From the NCBI GenBank assembly GCA_027858215.1, contig JAQIDD010000130.1, positions 1 through 14,429 on the forward strand: 14,429 bases of DNA, in the 5' to 3' direction. The notes under the pieces were generated by a model, which was not told the DNA's origin, searched no databases, and saw only the letters and a list, made by a program, of their open reading frames with translations. Positions 6,889 through 14,429 of the stretch are shown here, one piece after another (positions within the stretch are counted from its first letter, which is position 1; every line of letters starts with the position of its first letter). The DNA comes from Candidatus Delongbacteria bacterium (lineage in GTDB: Bacteria > Bacteroidota > Bacteroidia > Bacteroidales > ML635J-15). Made by a program: the position numbers and the translations under genes.

Positions 6889-7977
6889 ATGAAACATTCT
6901 GACTATTGTGTTATTATGGCTGGTGGAATTGGTAGCCGGTTCTGGCCTGTAAGCACAACCAATACACCCAAACAATTTATTGATATGCTTGGGCTTGGAA
7001 AAAGCCTGTTGCAATTAACTTACGATCGTTTCAAAAAGATCATACCAGCTGACAACATCCTGATTGTTACATCAGAAAAATACAAAACCCTGGTAATGGA
7101 ACAATTACCGGATGTCAAACCGGACAATGTATTAACTGAGCCCATGCGCAGGAACACAGCACCATGCATCAGCTATGCCAATTTTGTCATTCAGTCAAGA
7201 AGAAAAAACGCCAATGTTGTTATCACACCATCAGATCATTTGATCATAGATGAAGAAGCATTTGTGTCTAACATTCAAACGGGGCTCGGCTTTGTCAGTG
7301 CAAGGGATGTGTTATTAACAATCGGAATAAAGCCTACACGACCGGATACAGGTTATTGATACATTCAACTCAATGAAAAATCTGACGTTGATAACAGGTT
7401 CAATAAGGTTAAAACATTTACAGAAAAACCCAATTCCGAATTGGCAAAATTTTTTGTGGAAAGTGGAGAGTTTTTGTGGAATGCAGGTATTTTTCTTTGG
7501 TCGGCTGATAGCATACAGGCAGCATTGAGCACACATCTACCCGAAGTTTATAATTTGTTTGCCGAAGGTAGAAATAAATTTGGCACGGAAGAGGAACGGG
7601 ATTTCATCAACAAAGTGTATTCCGAATCAAAAAACATTTCCATTGATTACGGCGTGATGGAAAAAGCTAAAAATGTATATACCTTATGTGCGGATTTTAG
7701 CTGGTCTGATCTGGGGACATGGAAGAGTTTATATGAAAACAGTAAAAAAACCACCACAAAAAATGTCATCACAGGGAGTGATCAAGTGATCGTAAATAAC
7801 ACGCATGACTGCCTTATCCATATTCCAAAAAATAAAGTAGCTGTGGTAAATGATATGGAAAACCATATTATTGTTGATTCAGGTGATGCTTTACTGATTC
7901 ATAAATTTGGAAAAGAACAGGAAATCAAAGACATTGTGAATGACATCAAACGGAAATTTGGCGAAGACAAGGCTTAA
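6889..7977 (+). pseudogene. manC: Mannose-1-phosphate guanylyltransferase with an in-frame TGA
   Basis: The enzyme makes GDP-mannose from mannose-1-phosphate and GTP for surface glycans. The reading frame spans 362 codons, normal for the Bacteroidota enzyme, but codon 157 (7357-7359) is TGA. Before it are the nucleotide-binding signature G-G-I-G-S-R-F-W-P (12-20), P-K-Q-F (27-30), T-E-P-M-R-R-N-T-A-P (83-92) and T-P-S-D-H (113-117). After it, in the same frame, come Y-I-Q, F-T-E-K-P, N-A-G-I-F-L-W and the C-terminal S-I-D-Y-G-V-M-E-K and W-S-D-L-G-T-W. The family has T-G-Y-G-Y-I where this gene reads T-G-Y-stop-Y-I, so one G-to-T change (GGA to TGA) explains it. I prefer ATG 6889 over TTG 6883. 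As written the product is 156 residues and lacks the sugar-binding half, with no good restart codon soon after the stop. It could be a real mutation, a base error or readthrough. Confidence 0.85.
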
Positions 7978-7978
7978 T

Positions 7979-8034
7979 CGGTGACCGGAGGTCGGTAAGC
8001 GGTGAGCAGTAATCAGTAATCGGTGGTCAGTGGG
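7979..8034. repeat. Eight degenerate heptanucleotide tandem repeats
   Basis: Starting one base after the manC TAA, the sequence divides cleanly into 7-base units: CGGTGAC, CGGAGGT, CGGTAAG, CGGTGAG, CAGTAAT, CAGTAAT, CGGTGGT, CAGTGGG. All begin C-(G/A)-G, seven of eight have T at position 4, and two adjacent units are identical. The stretch is more G-rich than its surroundings. Units are in one orientation and hold no hairpin. It lies between a stop codon and a terminator, so it would be in the 3' untranslated region of manC. Confidence 0.75.
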
Positions 8035-8096
8035 TAAACGGCAAGATTATCGAAGAATCAACATTTAAAGCTCTGACAAAAAACAGGCAAAGTAAC

Positions 8097-8142
8097 AATC
8101 AAAAAAACACCGTTGGAAATTTCCAACGGTGTTTTTTTGATT
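8097..8142. terminator. Bidirectional terminator, perfect 46-base palindrome
   Basis: The two 23-base arms are exactly complementary around the 8119/8120 junction. The core is ACACCGTTGGAAA and its complement, flanked by A7 on the left and T7 on the right. Read from either strand it gives a GC-containing hairpin followed by a T run. It lies between convergent genes, manC ending at 7977 (+) and gldN ending at 8162 (-), so it can end both transcripts. Confidence 0.92.
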
Positions 8143-8161
8143 TTATACTGACAAGACATTC

Positions 8162-9070
8162 TTAATATTCCCACAGGTCATGCTCATATTTGAACAATTC
8201 ATTCTCTATCCTTTTTCCTTCAAGCATGGCATCAATTCCCAAAAGGTAATCTCTGACAAACCTGTTATCATAGACATTGCTTTCAATCAACACATGTGAT
8301 TCAAACCTTCTTTTTAAGAAGATATCATCAAAGGTTTTTCGTTCAGCATCGTTATAAGTATTGAACACTTCATGATTTGCAAAGATGTCTCTGTAATGCG
8401 GATAATAAATCCAGAACAGGCGTTTGGTATATTCCTGTCCACTCACATCCTGGTATTTTGCAACCGGTGCCATGGCAATAATCCTGACATCCATAACAGA
8501 CCGTTGTTTATCAAACACCCATTCTTCCCATAAAATTATGGATTGAATATCACGTTTGTTTATTGATCTTTGTTTGGTTACATTTATCATTTGACCTGTT
8601 AGCGTATCTATTTCTCTTGCCTCTTCAGAATAGGTCAGTACATTTTTACGTTCCATTGTATCTTCAATGGGAATTGGTTTTCTGTACCAATTGGTAAAAT
8701 CCTTCGGGTCAAATTCAAACATAGGTTTGCGTTTTGCTTCTGAAGGATTCAAAGCTCCAATATTATACACCAGATAAGTAAAATTTACACGTTTCCTATC
8801 AGGTTGTTTGCCTTCCGGGTAATCAACCGGCTGCAAAGGAAAATACAGAGGATGATTTATTTTTTGACGCATATCAATTTCCCTCAGTATCCGTTTCGAA
8901 TACATCGCATCAGCTTCCCTGATGTTCTGTAATGGAACTGGTTCCCGTTTAGGCACATGTTCCCTGATGTATGCTCCATCCAGGACGTCGCCTACCTGTG
9001 CTTCGACAGGCAAAAACGCTCCAGAGAGAAGCAAAACCATAGCAAGAGTTAAAATGTTTTGTCGTTTCAT
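8162..9070 (-). CDS. gldN: T9SS ring protein GldN/PorN
   Basis: A 302-residue periplasmic protein with a cleavable signal peptide ending near V-E-A-Q (residue 25). The mature protein starts with a region of the GldN type (D-G-A-Y-I-R-E-H-V-P) and carries R-I-L-R-E-I-D-M-R-Q-K-I-N-H-P near 60-74 and L-F-W-I-Y-Y-P-H-Y-R near 218-227. GldN binds the lipoprotein GldK to form the large periplasmic ring under the outer membrane in type IX secretion and, in gliding species, supports motility. It is the last gene of the cluster, two bases after gldM, and its TAA is followed by the bidirectional terminator. The length is close to GldN of gliding species and shorter than Porphyromonas PorN. Confidence 0.95.
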   Translation of the reverse strand: MKRQNILTLAMVLLLSGAFLPVEAQVGDVLDGAYIREHVPKREPVPLQNIREADAMYSKRILREIDMRQKINHPLYFPLQPVDYPEGKQPDRKRVNFTYLVYNIGALNPSEAKRKPMFEFDPKDFTNWYRKPIPIEDTMERKNVLTYSEEAREIDTLTGQMINVTKQRSINKRDIQSIILWEEWVFDKQRSVMDVRIIAMAPVAKYQDVSGQEYTKRLFWIYYPHYRDIFANHEVFNTYNDAERKTFDDIFLKRRFESHVLIESNVYDNRFVRDYLLGIDAMLEGKRIENELFKYEHDLWEY

Positions 9071-9072
9071 AA

Positions 9073-10707
9073 TTATCTGAGTTCTAGTGTTATCGGTGCT
9101 GTTTGAACAACGCCGGAAGGCCCTTTCACTTTAATGGACTCAAAGTTAATCTGAGTTCCACGGCCTAACCCGCGTAACGCTTGTTGAGCATCAGTGTTCA
9201 GGCTTCTTCCCTGAACAGGAATAGTAGCTTTCTGCCCTCTGACAGTATATGCAAACGTAAAGCTTACCACATCAAAACGCACTTCAAAGGGGAAAAAGTT
9301 TTTACCAAGCGAAGCCATCAGAATTCCTCCCATGACATCATCTTTGTGCACTTTACCTTCACTGTATGCGCCGTTCAATTTAGCCATAGGCGTTGGTACA
9401 TTGAGCACACGGAATTCTTTTGTTCCCAGGTTTTTCCTACCATCCTCAGTATCCACAGATACACTAATATTTAGCTTCCGGGTAGTCAGGCTTGTTACCT
9501 TAACAACGTAATCTTCACCACGGCGCATAAGCCTTCCTCCGCCGGATATATAAGCATTCACTCTTTCCTGAGGATAACCGGAAACAGAAATCTCAACCGG
9601 GTTATCAATACCACGGTAAAACACATTTAACCCTGAAGCAGACACGGCAAAACCCGCCTGGCCTACCATATACTCAGTTTTAAAAGGCAACAATTTCACA
9701 CCCACTTTTGATTTCCATTCTATGAGGCCGCCAAACTGTTTTGTACCAACATTCTGGCAATTTTCAATCATATATTTACCTTTTCCATCCACAATAAGCA
9801 ATGTATCATAATCTACTCCCAGCTCTCCACGCATTTCATATTTATCTTTTCCAGCATCAATGGTATCGTAGAATGGATATTTGGTGCTATAAAATATGGT
9901 TGGTTTCAGGGATGTATCCCTTGCTGCAATAAACACATTAGCCTCGTAAGATCCCCCACGAACCACGTAGGATTTTGTAGCGTTCACAACGGCTTCTATA
10001 TCCGTAATGGTGACATCCAATTCATCTACGCAGGTAATCAGCCTTTCAATAACATCGGCTTCTGTATTACGTACATCTGCCTGCAATTTGGTCATCAGGG
10101 CAATAGAACCTACAAGAGGCATCCCTTTAAACAATTTTTCCTGCCATGTTTTGGGTTCCTCAGGGTCTTTCAGGTCATCTTTTGTTTCCAGGGCTGACAT
10201 AATATTATGATATATTGTTGATGAAGTATCACTTACCTCTTCCAACCCTAACAACATTTCTCTGTAATCTTCAACCCACATCCTGAGGCTGTCACCTTTC
10301 ATGGGGCCTTGTTCACCAATCATTATTTCAGGTGCCGCATCCAGGTTATCTTTTTTCTCAATGTTATTGATGTCTGCATCGGGTCCATCAGCGTTTCTGA
10401 CAATTTCCCATTTGAGCCGCTGAATATTACTAACAAGTTTATCACTTCCTTTTTTGATCTCCATGGCTTTTTCATGCGTTGAACTGTATTTTTCAGGTTG
10501 CATCGCATTTAAGCCTTCGAGTTTTGAATAAAGGCTTTTTGTCTTCGAGTGAAAATTTTCTGTAGTTTGTACCAGGCTATCATTCACATAGACAAACGCG
10601 TTTATAATTTCACCCGACACATTAAGAGCCAACAATGCTGTATAAAACAAATACATCATTTGTATCATCTTTTGTCTCGGGGTTTGTTCACAATTTGCTG
10701 CTGCCAT
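9073..10707 (-). CDS. gldM: T9SS motor protein GldM/PorM
   Basis: A 544-residue inner-membrane protein with one N-terminal transmembrane helix (about 16-37) and a long periplasmic part built from a helical domain followed by beta-rich domains. The start T-P-R-Q-K-M-I-Q-M-M-Y-L-F-Y-T-A-L-L-A-L-N-V-S is the GldM hallmark. Arg11 probably matches the conserved basic residue that works with the GldL glutamate. GldM dimers sit in a GldL ring and carry the energy of the proton gradient across the periplasm to the GldK/GldN ring. It lies 42 bases after gldL and 2 bases before gldN. There is no sign of truncation. Confidence 0.96.
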   Translation of the reverse strand: MAAANCEQTPRQKMIQMMYLFYTALLALNVSGEIINAFVYVNDSLVQTTENFHSKTKSLYSKLEGLNAMQPEKYSSTHEKAMEIKKGSDKLVSNIQRLKWEIVRNADGPDADINNIEKKDNLDAAPEIMIGEQGPMKGDSLRMWVEDYREMLLGLEEVSDTSSTIYHNIMSALETKDDLKDPEEPKTWQEKLFKGMPLVGSIALMTKLQADVRNTEADVIERLITCVDELDVTITDIEAVVNATKSYVVRGGSYEANVFIAARDTSLKPTIFYSTKYPFYDTIDAGKDKYEMRGELGVDYDTLLIVDGKGKYMIENCQNVGTKQFGGLIEWKSKVGVKLLPFKTEYMVGQAGFAVSASGLNVFYRGIDNPVEISVSGYPQERVNAYISGGGRLMRRGEDYVVKVTSLTTRKLNISVSVDTEDGRKNLGTKEFRVLNVPTPMAKLNGAYSEGKVHKDDVMGGILMASLGKNFFPFEVRFDVVSFTFAYTVRGQKATIPVQGRSLNTDAQQALRGLGRGTQINFESIKVKGPSGVVQTAPITLELR

Positions 10708-10749
10708 AATTTATAATTTACAAATTTTTAAAAACATTAAACAAAAACC

Positions 10750-11676
10750 TTAGCCTTTATTTACCGTCATTGCAGACAGCATATTACCATACACTGTATT
10801 AAGTGCAGACAGGTTGGAGCCAAGCCGGGATACTTCTTCTTTAAATCGTTTTGTATCCTCAACTGAGTCCTGGAGGCTTTCCATAACTTCATTCATGCCA
10901 CTGTAAAGGCCTTTTGTTTTCTCCAATTGTTCATTGGTTCCTTTCAGTTGCAATTCATAAGCAGCATTCAATGCTGTCAGGTTTTTGGTCATGTTTTCAA
11001 GTTGATCAGCATATGTATTTGATGAACCGGTTGTTTTTTCATATTCCTGGTTCATCGCTTCAGTGAGTTTTTCATAAGTTGTTGCCAGATTACTGCCGGA
11101 CTCCCCAACAGCACTTGCTGATTCGTTGTAAGTTGTTGATAATTTCTCGGCTGACTGATTCAGTTTTTGTGCAGATGATCCATAGGATTCTGCAAATTCA
11201 CTGACTTTATCAGAAGCTTTTTGAAAGTTTGAAACGTAATTATTGGTTACAGTTGATGCATCAGAGACATCCTGTAATTTTTCAGCGGTTCCACTCATTT
11301 TACGTAAACCATCTCCCAGTTTTTCAAACAATTCCGGTGAAATCTCAGCACTTTCAATCATAGCATCAAAACGTTCCAGCGCAGTCTTTTTAGATTGGAC
11401 TGCCGATTTCCTGTCATCCGTATCAATCGACTCATCAATACCAGCCAATTCCGGATATACAATACTCCAGTCGTATTCTTCATGCAAGGGCTCAAATGCT
11501 GACATAAAGAAAATAAGAGCCTCAGTTGACAAACCTGTAATAAGCATCATACTGGCTCCCGGGAAGTGTTCAATTTTAAACATGGCCCCCAACAGCACCA
11601 CAGCTGCACCCCATCCATAAATATAGGACATTAACTTTTGGTACATTTTACTTTTAAAAATTTCAGAAAAGTTCAT
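10750..11676 (-). CDS. gldL: T9SS motor protein GldL/PorL
   Basis: A 308-residue protein. Two transmembrane helices fill about residues 18-34 and 43-61, joined by the typical F-K-I-E-H-F-P-G-A-S loop. Glu52 in G-L-S-T-E-A-L-I-F probably corresponds to the membrane glutamate known to be needed for proton-driven motor function in GldL. The remaining 240 residues are cytoplasmic: an acidic linker, then a long Ser/Thr/Ala-rich helical region (about 130-300) with coiled-coil character and repeated T-T-Y segments. The length is close to Porphyromonas PorL and longer than GldL of Flavobacterium. It forms the pentameric stator-like ring around GldM. Confidence 0.96.
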   Translation of the reverse strand: MNFSEIFKSKMYQKLMSYIYGWGAAVVLLGAMFKIEHFPGASMMLITGLSTEALIFFMSAFEPLHEEYDWSIVYPELAGIDESIDTDDRKSAVQSKKTALERFDAMIESAEISPELFEKLGDGLRKMSGTAEKLQDVSDASTVTNNYVSNFQKASDKVSEFAESYGSSAQKLNQSAEKLSTTYNESASAVGESGSNLATTYEKLTEAMNQEYEKTTGSSNTYADQLENMTKNLTALNAAYELQLKGTNEQLEKTKGLYSGMNEVMESLQDSVEDTKRFKEEVSRLGSNLSALNTVYGNMLSAMTVNKG

Positions 11677-11723
11677 AGTTGCTAATTTTTTTTGTTAATC
11701 CTCTGTTAAAACTTTTTAATTAA

Positions 11724-13283
11724 TTAATATACTTGTGAATAAGAACCTCCGTCATCAAGATGGCGACCCAGATAGGTACGCACATTTCTAAACCCGATGT
11801 AAGCTTTTGCTGAATCCTGGTATTCATAAGTTCTGGTACCATTTTGCATGTAATAGGCTACATCTTTCCAGCTTCCTCCACGAATCACCTTACGTTTCAA
11901 TGCTGGAGGATCATCGGGATGTGCATAATATTCATAATCGGGATTTAAATCGTGTGTAAATCTGAATGCGGATTCATCATATGCATTCCGTGTCCATTCC
12001 GCTACATTCCCGGCCATATCATAAAGACCATATTGATTGGGATCATAAGTTGCTACCATTAGGGTTTGAACACCACCATCATCATAATAATTTCCTCTCA
12101 TGGGCTTAAAATTGGCAATAAAACAACCGCTGTAATTCCTTGTGTACAATCCGCCCCATGGGTACATAGAGAGATCAAGTCCTCCACGAGCAGCATACTC
12201 CCACTCAGATTCTGTAGGTAACCGATATTGATTAACATAATAATCCCTGGTATCTCTCTGATATGCATTTTTCAACATCGACCGCCATTTTGAAAAGGCA
12301 ACAGCCTGTTTCCAGCTTACTCCAACTACCGGATAATAATCATAAGCTGGGTGCCAAAAATACATTTGGGTCATAGGTTCATTATAAGAATAGGTATAAT
12401 CACTCATCCAGCAAAGGGTATCAGGATAAACAGGAATACGTTCATGCATGACAAAATCAAATTGATCTGTCACATCGCGATCTTCAAAATCTTCCCATTC
12501 CCTCTGCCGTTTCAGCTCTTCTTTATCTTTAATTGTTCCCTCATATTCTTCTTTTTCGGGATTCCAATGACGTCCAATTCTCAGACCATGGTCTTCTTCT
12601 CTGTCAAAAGCACGTTGAACGTTCTGTTCCACTTGGCGCCCGTCTTCTCTGAAGCTATGTTTTTTAGCTGCCTGTTTAAGATCAACCCAATAATATTCAT
12701 AATATAAGGTATTGGTGTTAAGATCAATTCTACGCATAAAATGGTACAATTCCGGTGGCGGTTTTAGATACAAATTACTGTTTTCAATCAATGCTGCCTT
12801 AATTGTAGGATCACCATAATCTACTCTGGTTCCCCAATCAAGCAATCTATAACCATCGAAGTTGTACGAATCGTACCCAATAGCTTCCAGTACCAAAGCA
12901 TTCGGACTAGTTTCATCGATAGCCCGGAAAAAATCCCTTCCTTCGGCATCATAATTTTCCGGCGGATTCTCAGCCAATACGGTCATGGCCATTGAGTCTC
13001 TCACCCAATACACAAATTGCCGGTATTCACTATTGGTTATTTCGGTTTCATCCATCCAAAAACCCTGAACGGTAACTGTTTTGGATGTAGCCGTCATTGC
13101 ATTTGGGACATCCTGATCACTTGGGCCCATGTTGTATGAACCCGGAGGAACAAACAACATACCATACGGATCAGGGGTGTACCACACCGCTCGGTCAACA
13201 CCTACGAGATCTCCACTACCATAATTGCCGCAACTGGCAAGGATGATTGTAAGAATCAGGCTTATGAATAATAACTTTTTCAT
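11724..13283 (-). CDS. gldK: T9SS lipoprotein GldK/PorK
   Basis: A 519-residue outer-membrane lipoprotein, somewhat longer than Porphyromonas PorK. The signal ends in lipobox L-A-S-C (Cys18). The rest is a formylglycine-generating-enzyme (SUMF1) fold in two parts: V-P-P-G-S-Y-N-M-G and D-E-T-E-I-T-N-S-E-Y-R near the N-terminus, and P-V-V-G-V-S-W-K-Q-A, G-N-V-A-E-W-T (about 425-431), R-G-G-S-W-K-D (about 468-474) and G-F-R-N-V-R (about 497-502) near the C-terminus. A charged, helix-rich insert lies between them (about 205-275). GldK homologues are structural, not catalytic, and build the periplasmic ring with GldN. The gene follows porP after 41 bases and precedes gldL by 47. Confidence 0.96.
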   Translation of the reverse strand: MKKLLFISLILTIILASCGNYGSGDLVGVDRAVWYTPDPYGMLFVPPGSYNMGPSDQDVPNAMTATSKTVTVQGFWMDETEITNSEYRQFVYWVRDSMAMTVLAENPPENYDAEGRDFFRAIDETSPNALVLEAIGYDSYNFDGYRLLDWGTRVDYGDPTIKAALIENSNLYLKPPPELYHFMRRIDLNTNTLYYEYYWVDLKQAAKKHSFREDGRQVEQNVQRAFDREEDHGLRIGRHWNPEKEEYEGTIKDKEELKRQREWEDFEDRDVTDQFDFVMHERIPVYPDTLCWMSDYTYSYNEPMTQMYFWHPAYDYYPVVGVSWKQAVAFSKWRSMLKNAYQRDTRDYYVNQYRLPTESEWEYAARGGLDLSMYPWGGLYTRNYSGCFIANFKPMRGNYYDDGGVQTLMVATYDPNQYGLYDMAGNVAEWTRNAYDESAFRFTHDLNPDYEYYAHPDDPPALKRKVIRGGSWKDVAYYMQNGTRTYEYQDSAKAYIGFRNVRTYLGRHLDDGGSYSQVY

Positions 13284-13324
13284 AATATATGGGTATTAGT
13301 AAGCTTCAACATAAAATTAATTTA

Positions 13325-14272
13325 TTATAAACGTCTTACACTACGGTATCTTCCAGGCGATCTGCTGAAATCGGCATTGAAACAATACCTGAGTACAAGT
13401 TCATGCGAACCGCTCTGGTAAGAAGCCATATCACTCAATACAACATCATAACTATATCCGACACTTATTCCGTTCATCAGGTGAATACCAACCATAGGCA
13501 CAACGGCATCATCATACCTGTAGGTAAGTCCACCCCAGAACTGTTTATTATAAATGAACTGGCCGTTAATGCTGAATTGCACTGTGGCCATATCTGTTTG
13601 CACAAGCATTGATGGCTTGAGTTCAAACATGGGGTTGGGTAATTGATACACATACCCACCAACCAAATAAATATGCCTTTTTAAATACGGCTGATATTCG
13701 TCATTAGCATTGAACTTAAATTTGGGCTCAAGCATATGAAGACCTGAGATCCCGGCATAAAGATTGTCAAATCTATAATATACTCCCAAGCCAGCATCAA
13801 AAGCCATTTTGCTATCCATATGAGGTATTGCGGGATCAATAAACACCTGTTGACCTCTCAGCGATTCAGGTGACACCCAATCACCATCAATGGATTTATT
13901 AATAACACCTAAATTCACTCCAAAACTAAAATTCCCGACTGCCAGTGGCAAGCGGTAAGCATAATTCGCATAAATGTTGAGGGTTTTTTCAAACCCAATG
14001 CTTTCCTGCAACGCGGTTAACCCCACTCCACTACTTATTGCAGGGATCGGCATATCTGCACAAAACACAGTGGTTTGAGGTCGCCCCTCACCAAAGCCTA
14101 CCCATTGCTGGCGATGTACTGAAGTTACACATATGGCTTCATTACTGCCGGCATAAGCGGGGTTATAGCTCAATGTATTAAAGTTAAATAAACTAAAATG
14201 TGAATCGCTTTGTGCGTGCACTACACCCGACAAAACAATCACTGAGATAATTCCTAAAATTAAACGCCTCAT
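13325..14272 (-). CDS. porP: T9SS outer-membrane protein PorP/SprF
   Basis: The preferred start is ATG 14272, giving 315 residues with a signal peptide cut after V-V-H-A (residue 20). An upstream in-frame TTG at 14290 would add six residues before the signal and is unlikely. The mature protein opens with the family signature N-P-A-Y-A-G-S (37-43) and H-R-Q-Q-W-V-G. It continues as alternating beta strands ending in a short basic tail, consistent with a beta-barrel. PorP/SprF proteins sit in the outer membrane and link T9SS substrates or adhesins to the ring and translocon. It is the first gene of the porP-gldKLMN operon, the same order as in Porphyromonas. Confidence 0.93.
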   Translation of the reverse strand: MRRLILGIISVIVLSGVVHAQSDSHFSLFNFNTLSYNPAYAGSNEAICVTSVHRQQWVGFGEGRPQTTVFCADMPIPAISSGVGLTALQESIGFEKTLNIYANYAYRLPLAVGNFSFGVNLGVINKSIDGDWVSPESLRGQQVFIDPAIPHMDSKMAFDAGLGVYYRFDNLYAGISGLHMLEPKFKFNANDEYQPYLKRHIYLVGGYVYQLPNPMFELKPSMLVQTDMATVQFSINGQFIYNKQFWGGLTYRYDDAVVPMVGIHLMNGISVGYSYDVVLSDMASYQSGSHELVLRYCFNADFSRSPGRYRSVRRL

Positions 14273-14351
14273 ATCTGTTATATTATTCAATAACTACCAT
14301 TTTAGGGCTTCAGATCGTAAAGTAAATAAAAAAAACATTACCAAACAAACT

Positions 14352-14374
14352 TTATTAACAATTTTTGTTAATAA
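14352..14374. repeat. Inverted repeat upstream of porP
   Basis: TTATTAACAA at 14352-14361 and TTGTTAATAA at 14365-14374 are perfect complements separated by TTT. The repeat is about 80 bases upstream of the porP ATG, in the only non-coding stretch (14273-14429) that could hold the T9SS operon promoter. It is too AT-rich and lacks a following T run of terminator quality, so an operator-like site for a dimeric regulator is possible. I found no TTTG / TAnnTTTG pair on the minus strand with correct spacing; TAAAGTTTG beside the repeat is one base off. Confidence 0.5.
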
Positions 14375-14429
14375 GTTTTTATTTTGTTGATAACTCTACA
14401 CATCAAAAACCTTTTTAACATCAGCGAAA

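Noticed and set aside
7360..7400. Possible SECIS element or readthrough structure after the in-frame TGA
   Set aside because: Only a 5-base stem (TCAAC 7365-7369 with GTTGA 7387-7391) around a 17-base loop is visible. The expected residue is glycine, not cysteine or selenocysteine.
7360..7440. Frameshift as the cause of the broken manC
   Set aside because: Both halves are in the same frame, and the codons between the TGA and 7441 read conserved sequence (Y-I-Q, F-T-E-K-P); only the stop codon interrupts it.
6883..7977. UGA reassigned to glycine across the genome
   Set aside because: TGA ends mlaE, mlaF, the zinc-ribbon gene and the radical SAM gene at normal lengths and overlaps, and no other gene in the window has an internal TGA.
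14273..14290. Longer porP start at TTG 14290
   Set aside because: It would place six polar residues before a well-formed signal peptide that begins at ATG 14272.
14384..14393. DnaA-box-like TTATCAACA on the minus strand near the right end
   Set aside because: It has one mismatch to TTATNCACA and is a single copy, with no cluster or dnaA gene nearby; expected by chance in AT-rich DNA.

Overview
The window comes from the chromosome of a member of the Bacteroidota (Bacteroidetes). The right half carries a complete porP-gldK-gldL-gldM-gldN cluster, the core of the type IX secretion system (T9SS), which is confined to this phylum. The gene order and protein lengths resemble the Porphyromonas porPKLMN layout. 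AT-rich intergenic DNA, a Bacteroidota-type promoter (TTTG / TAnnTTTG) and a DUF4296 lipoprotein agree with this. I see no phage, transposon, CRISPR, tRNA or rRNA.

Layout, left to right. Positions 1-294 are AT-rich and non-coding, with one good promoter (219-251) reading into an orphan lipoprotein gene (295-1086, +) that ends in a hairpin terminator. Convergent to it is a seven-gene minus-strand operon, read from 6728 down to 1256: MlaE-type permease, MlaF-type ATPase, DUF4296 lipoprotein, two-helix membrane protein with a zinc ribbon, amidohydrolase, radical SAM enzyme and glycosyltransferase. Every junction abuts or overlaps by 1-4 bases, so translation is probably coupled. The first two genes form an ABC lipid transporter core. 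The later genes are enzymes whose substrates I cannot fix from sequence.

Divergent from that operon is a mannose-1-phosphate guanylyltransferase gene (6889-7977, +). It is full length and in one frame except for an in-frame TGA at 7357-7359, exactly where the family has the second glycine of its TGYGYI motif (GGA to TGA). Several neighbouring genes use TGA as an ordinary stop, so a changed genetic code is unlikely. A mutation or a base error is the simplest reading.

After it come eight degenerate heptanucleotide repeats (7979-8034) and a perfect 46-base palindrome (8097-8142). The palindrome serves as a bidirectional terminator between manC and the convergent T9SS operon. That operon runs on the minus strand from porP (start 14272) through gldK, gldL and gldM to gldN (end 8162). 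It encodes the outer-membrane PorP/SprF protein, the GldK lipoprotein and GldN that form the periplasmic ring, and the GldL/GldM proton-driven motor. A 23-base inverted repeat lies upstream of porP.

I found no clearly new multi-gene system. The items most worth a second look are the in-frame TGA in manC, the heptamer repeat, and the composition of the mla-linked operon.
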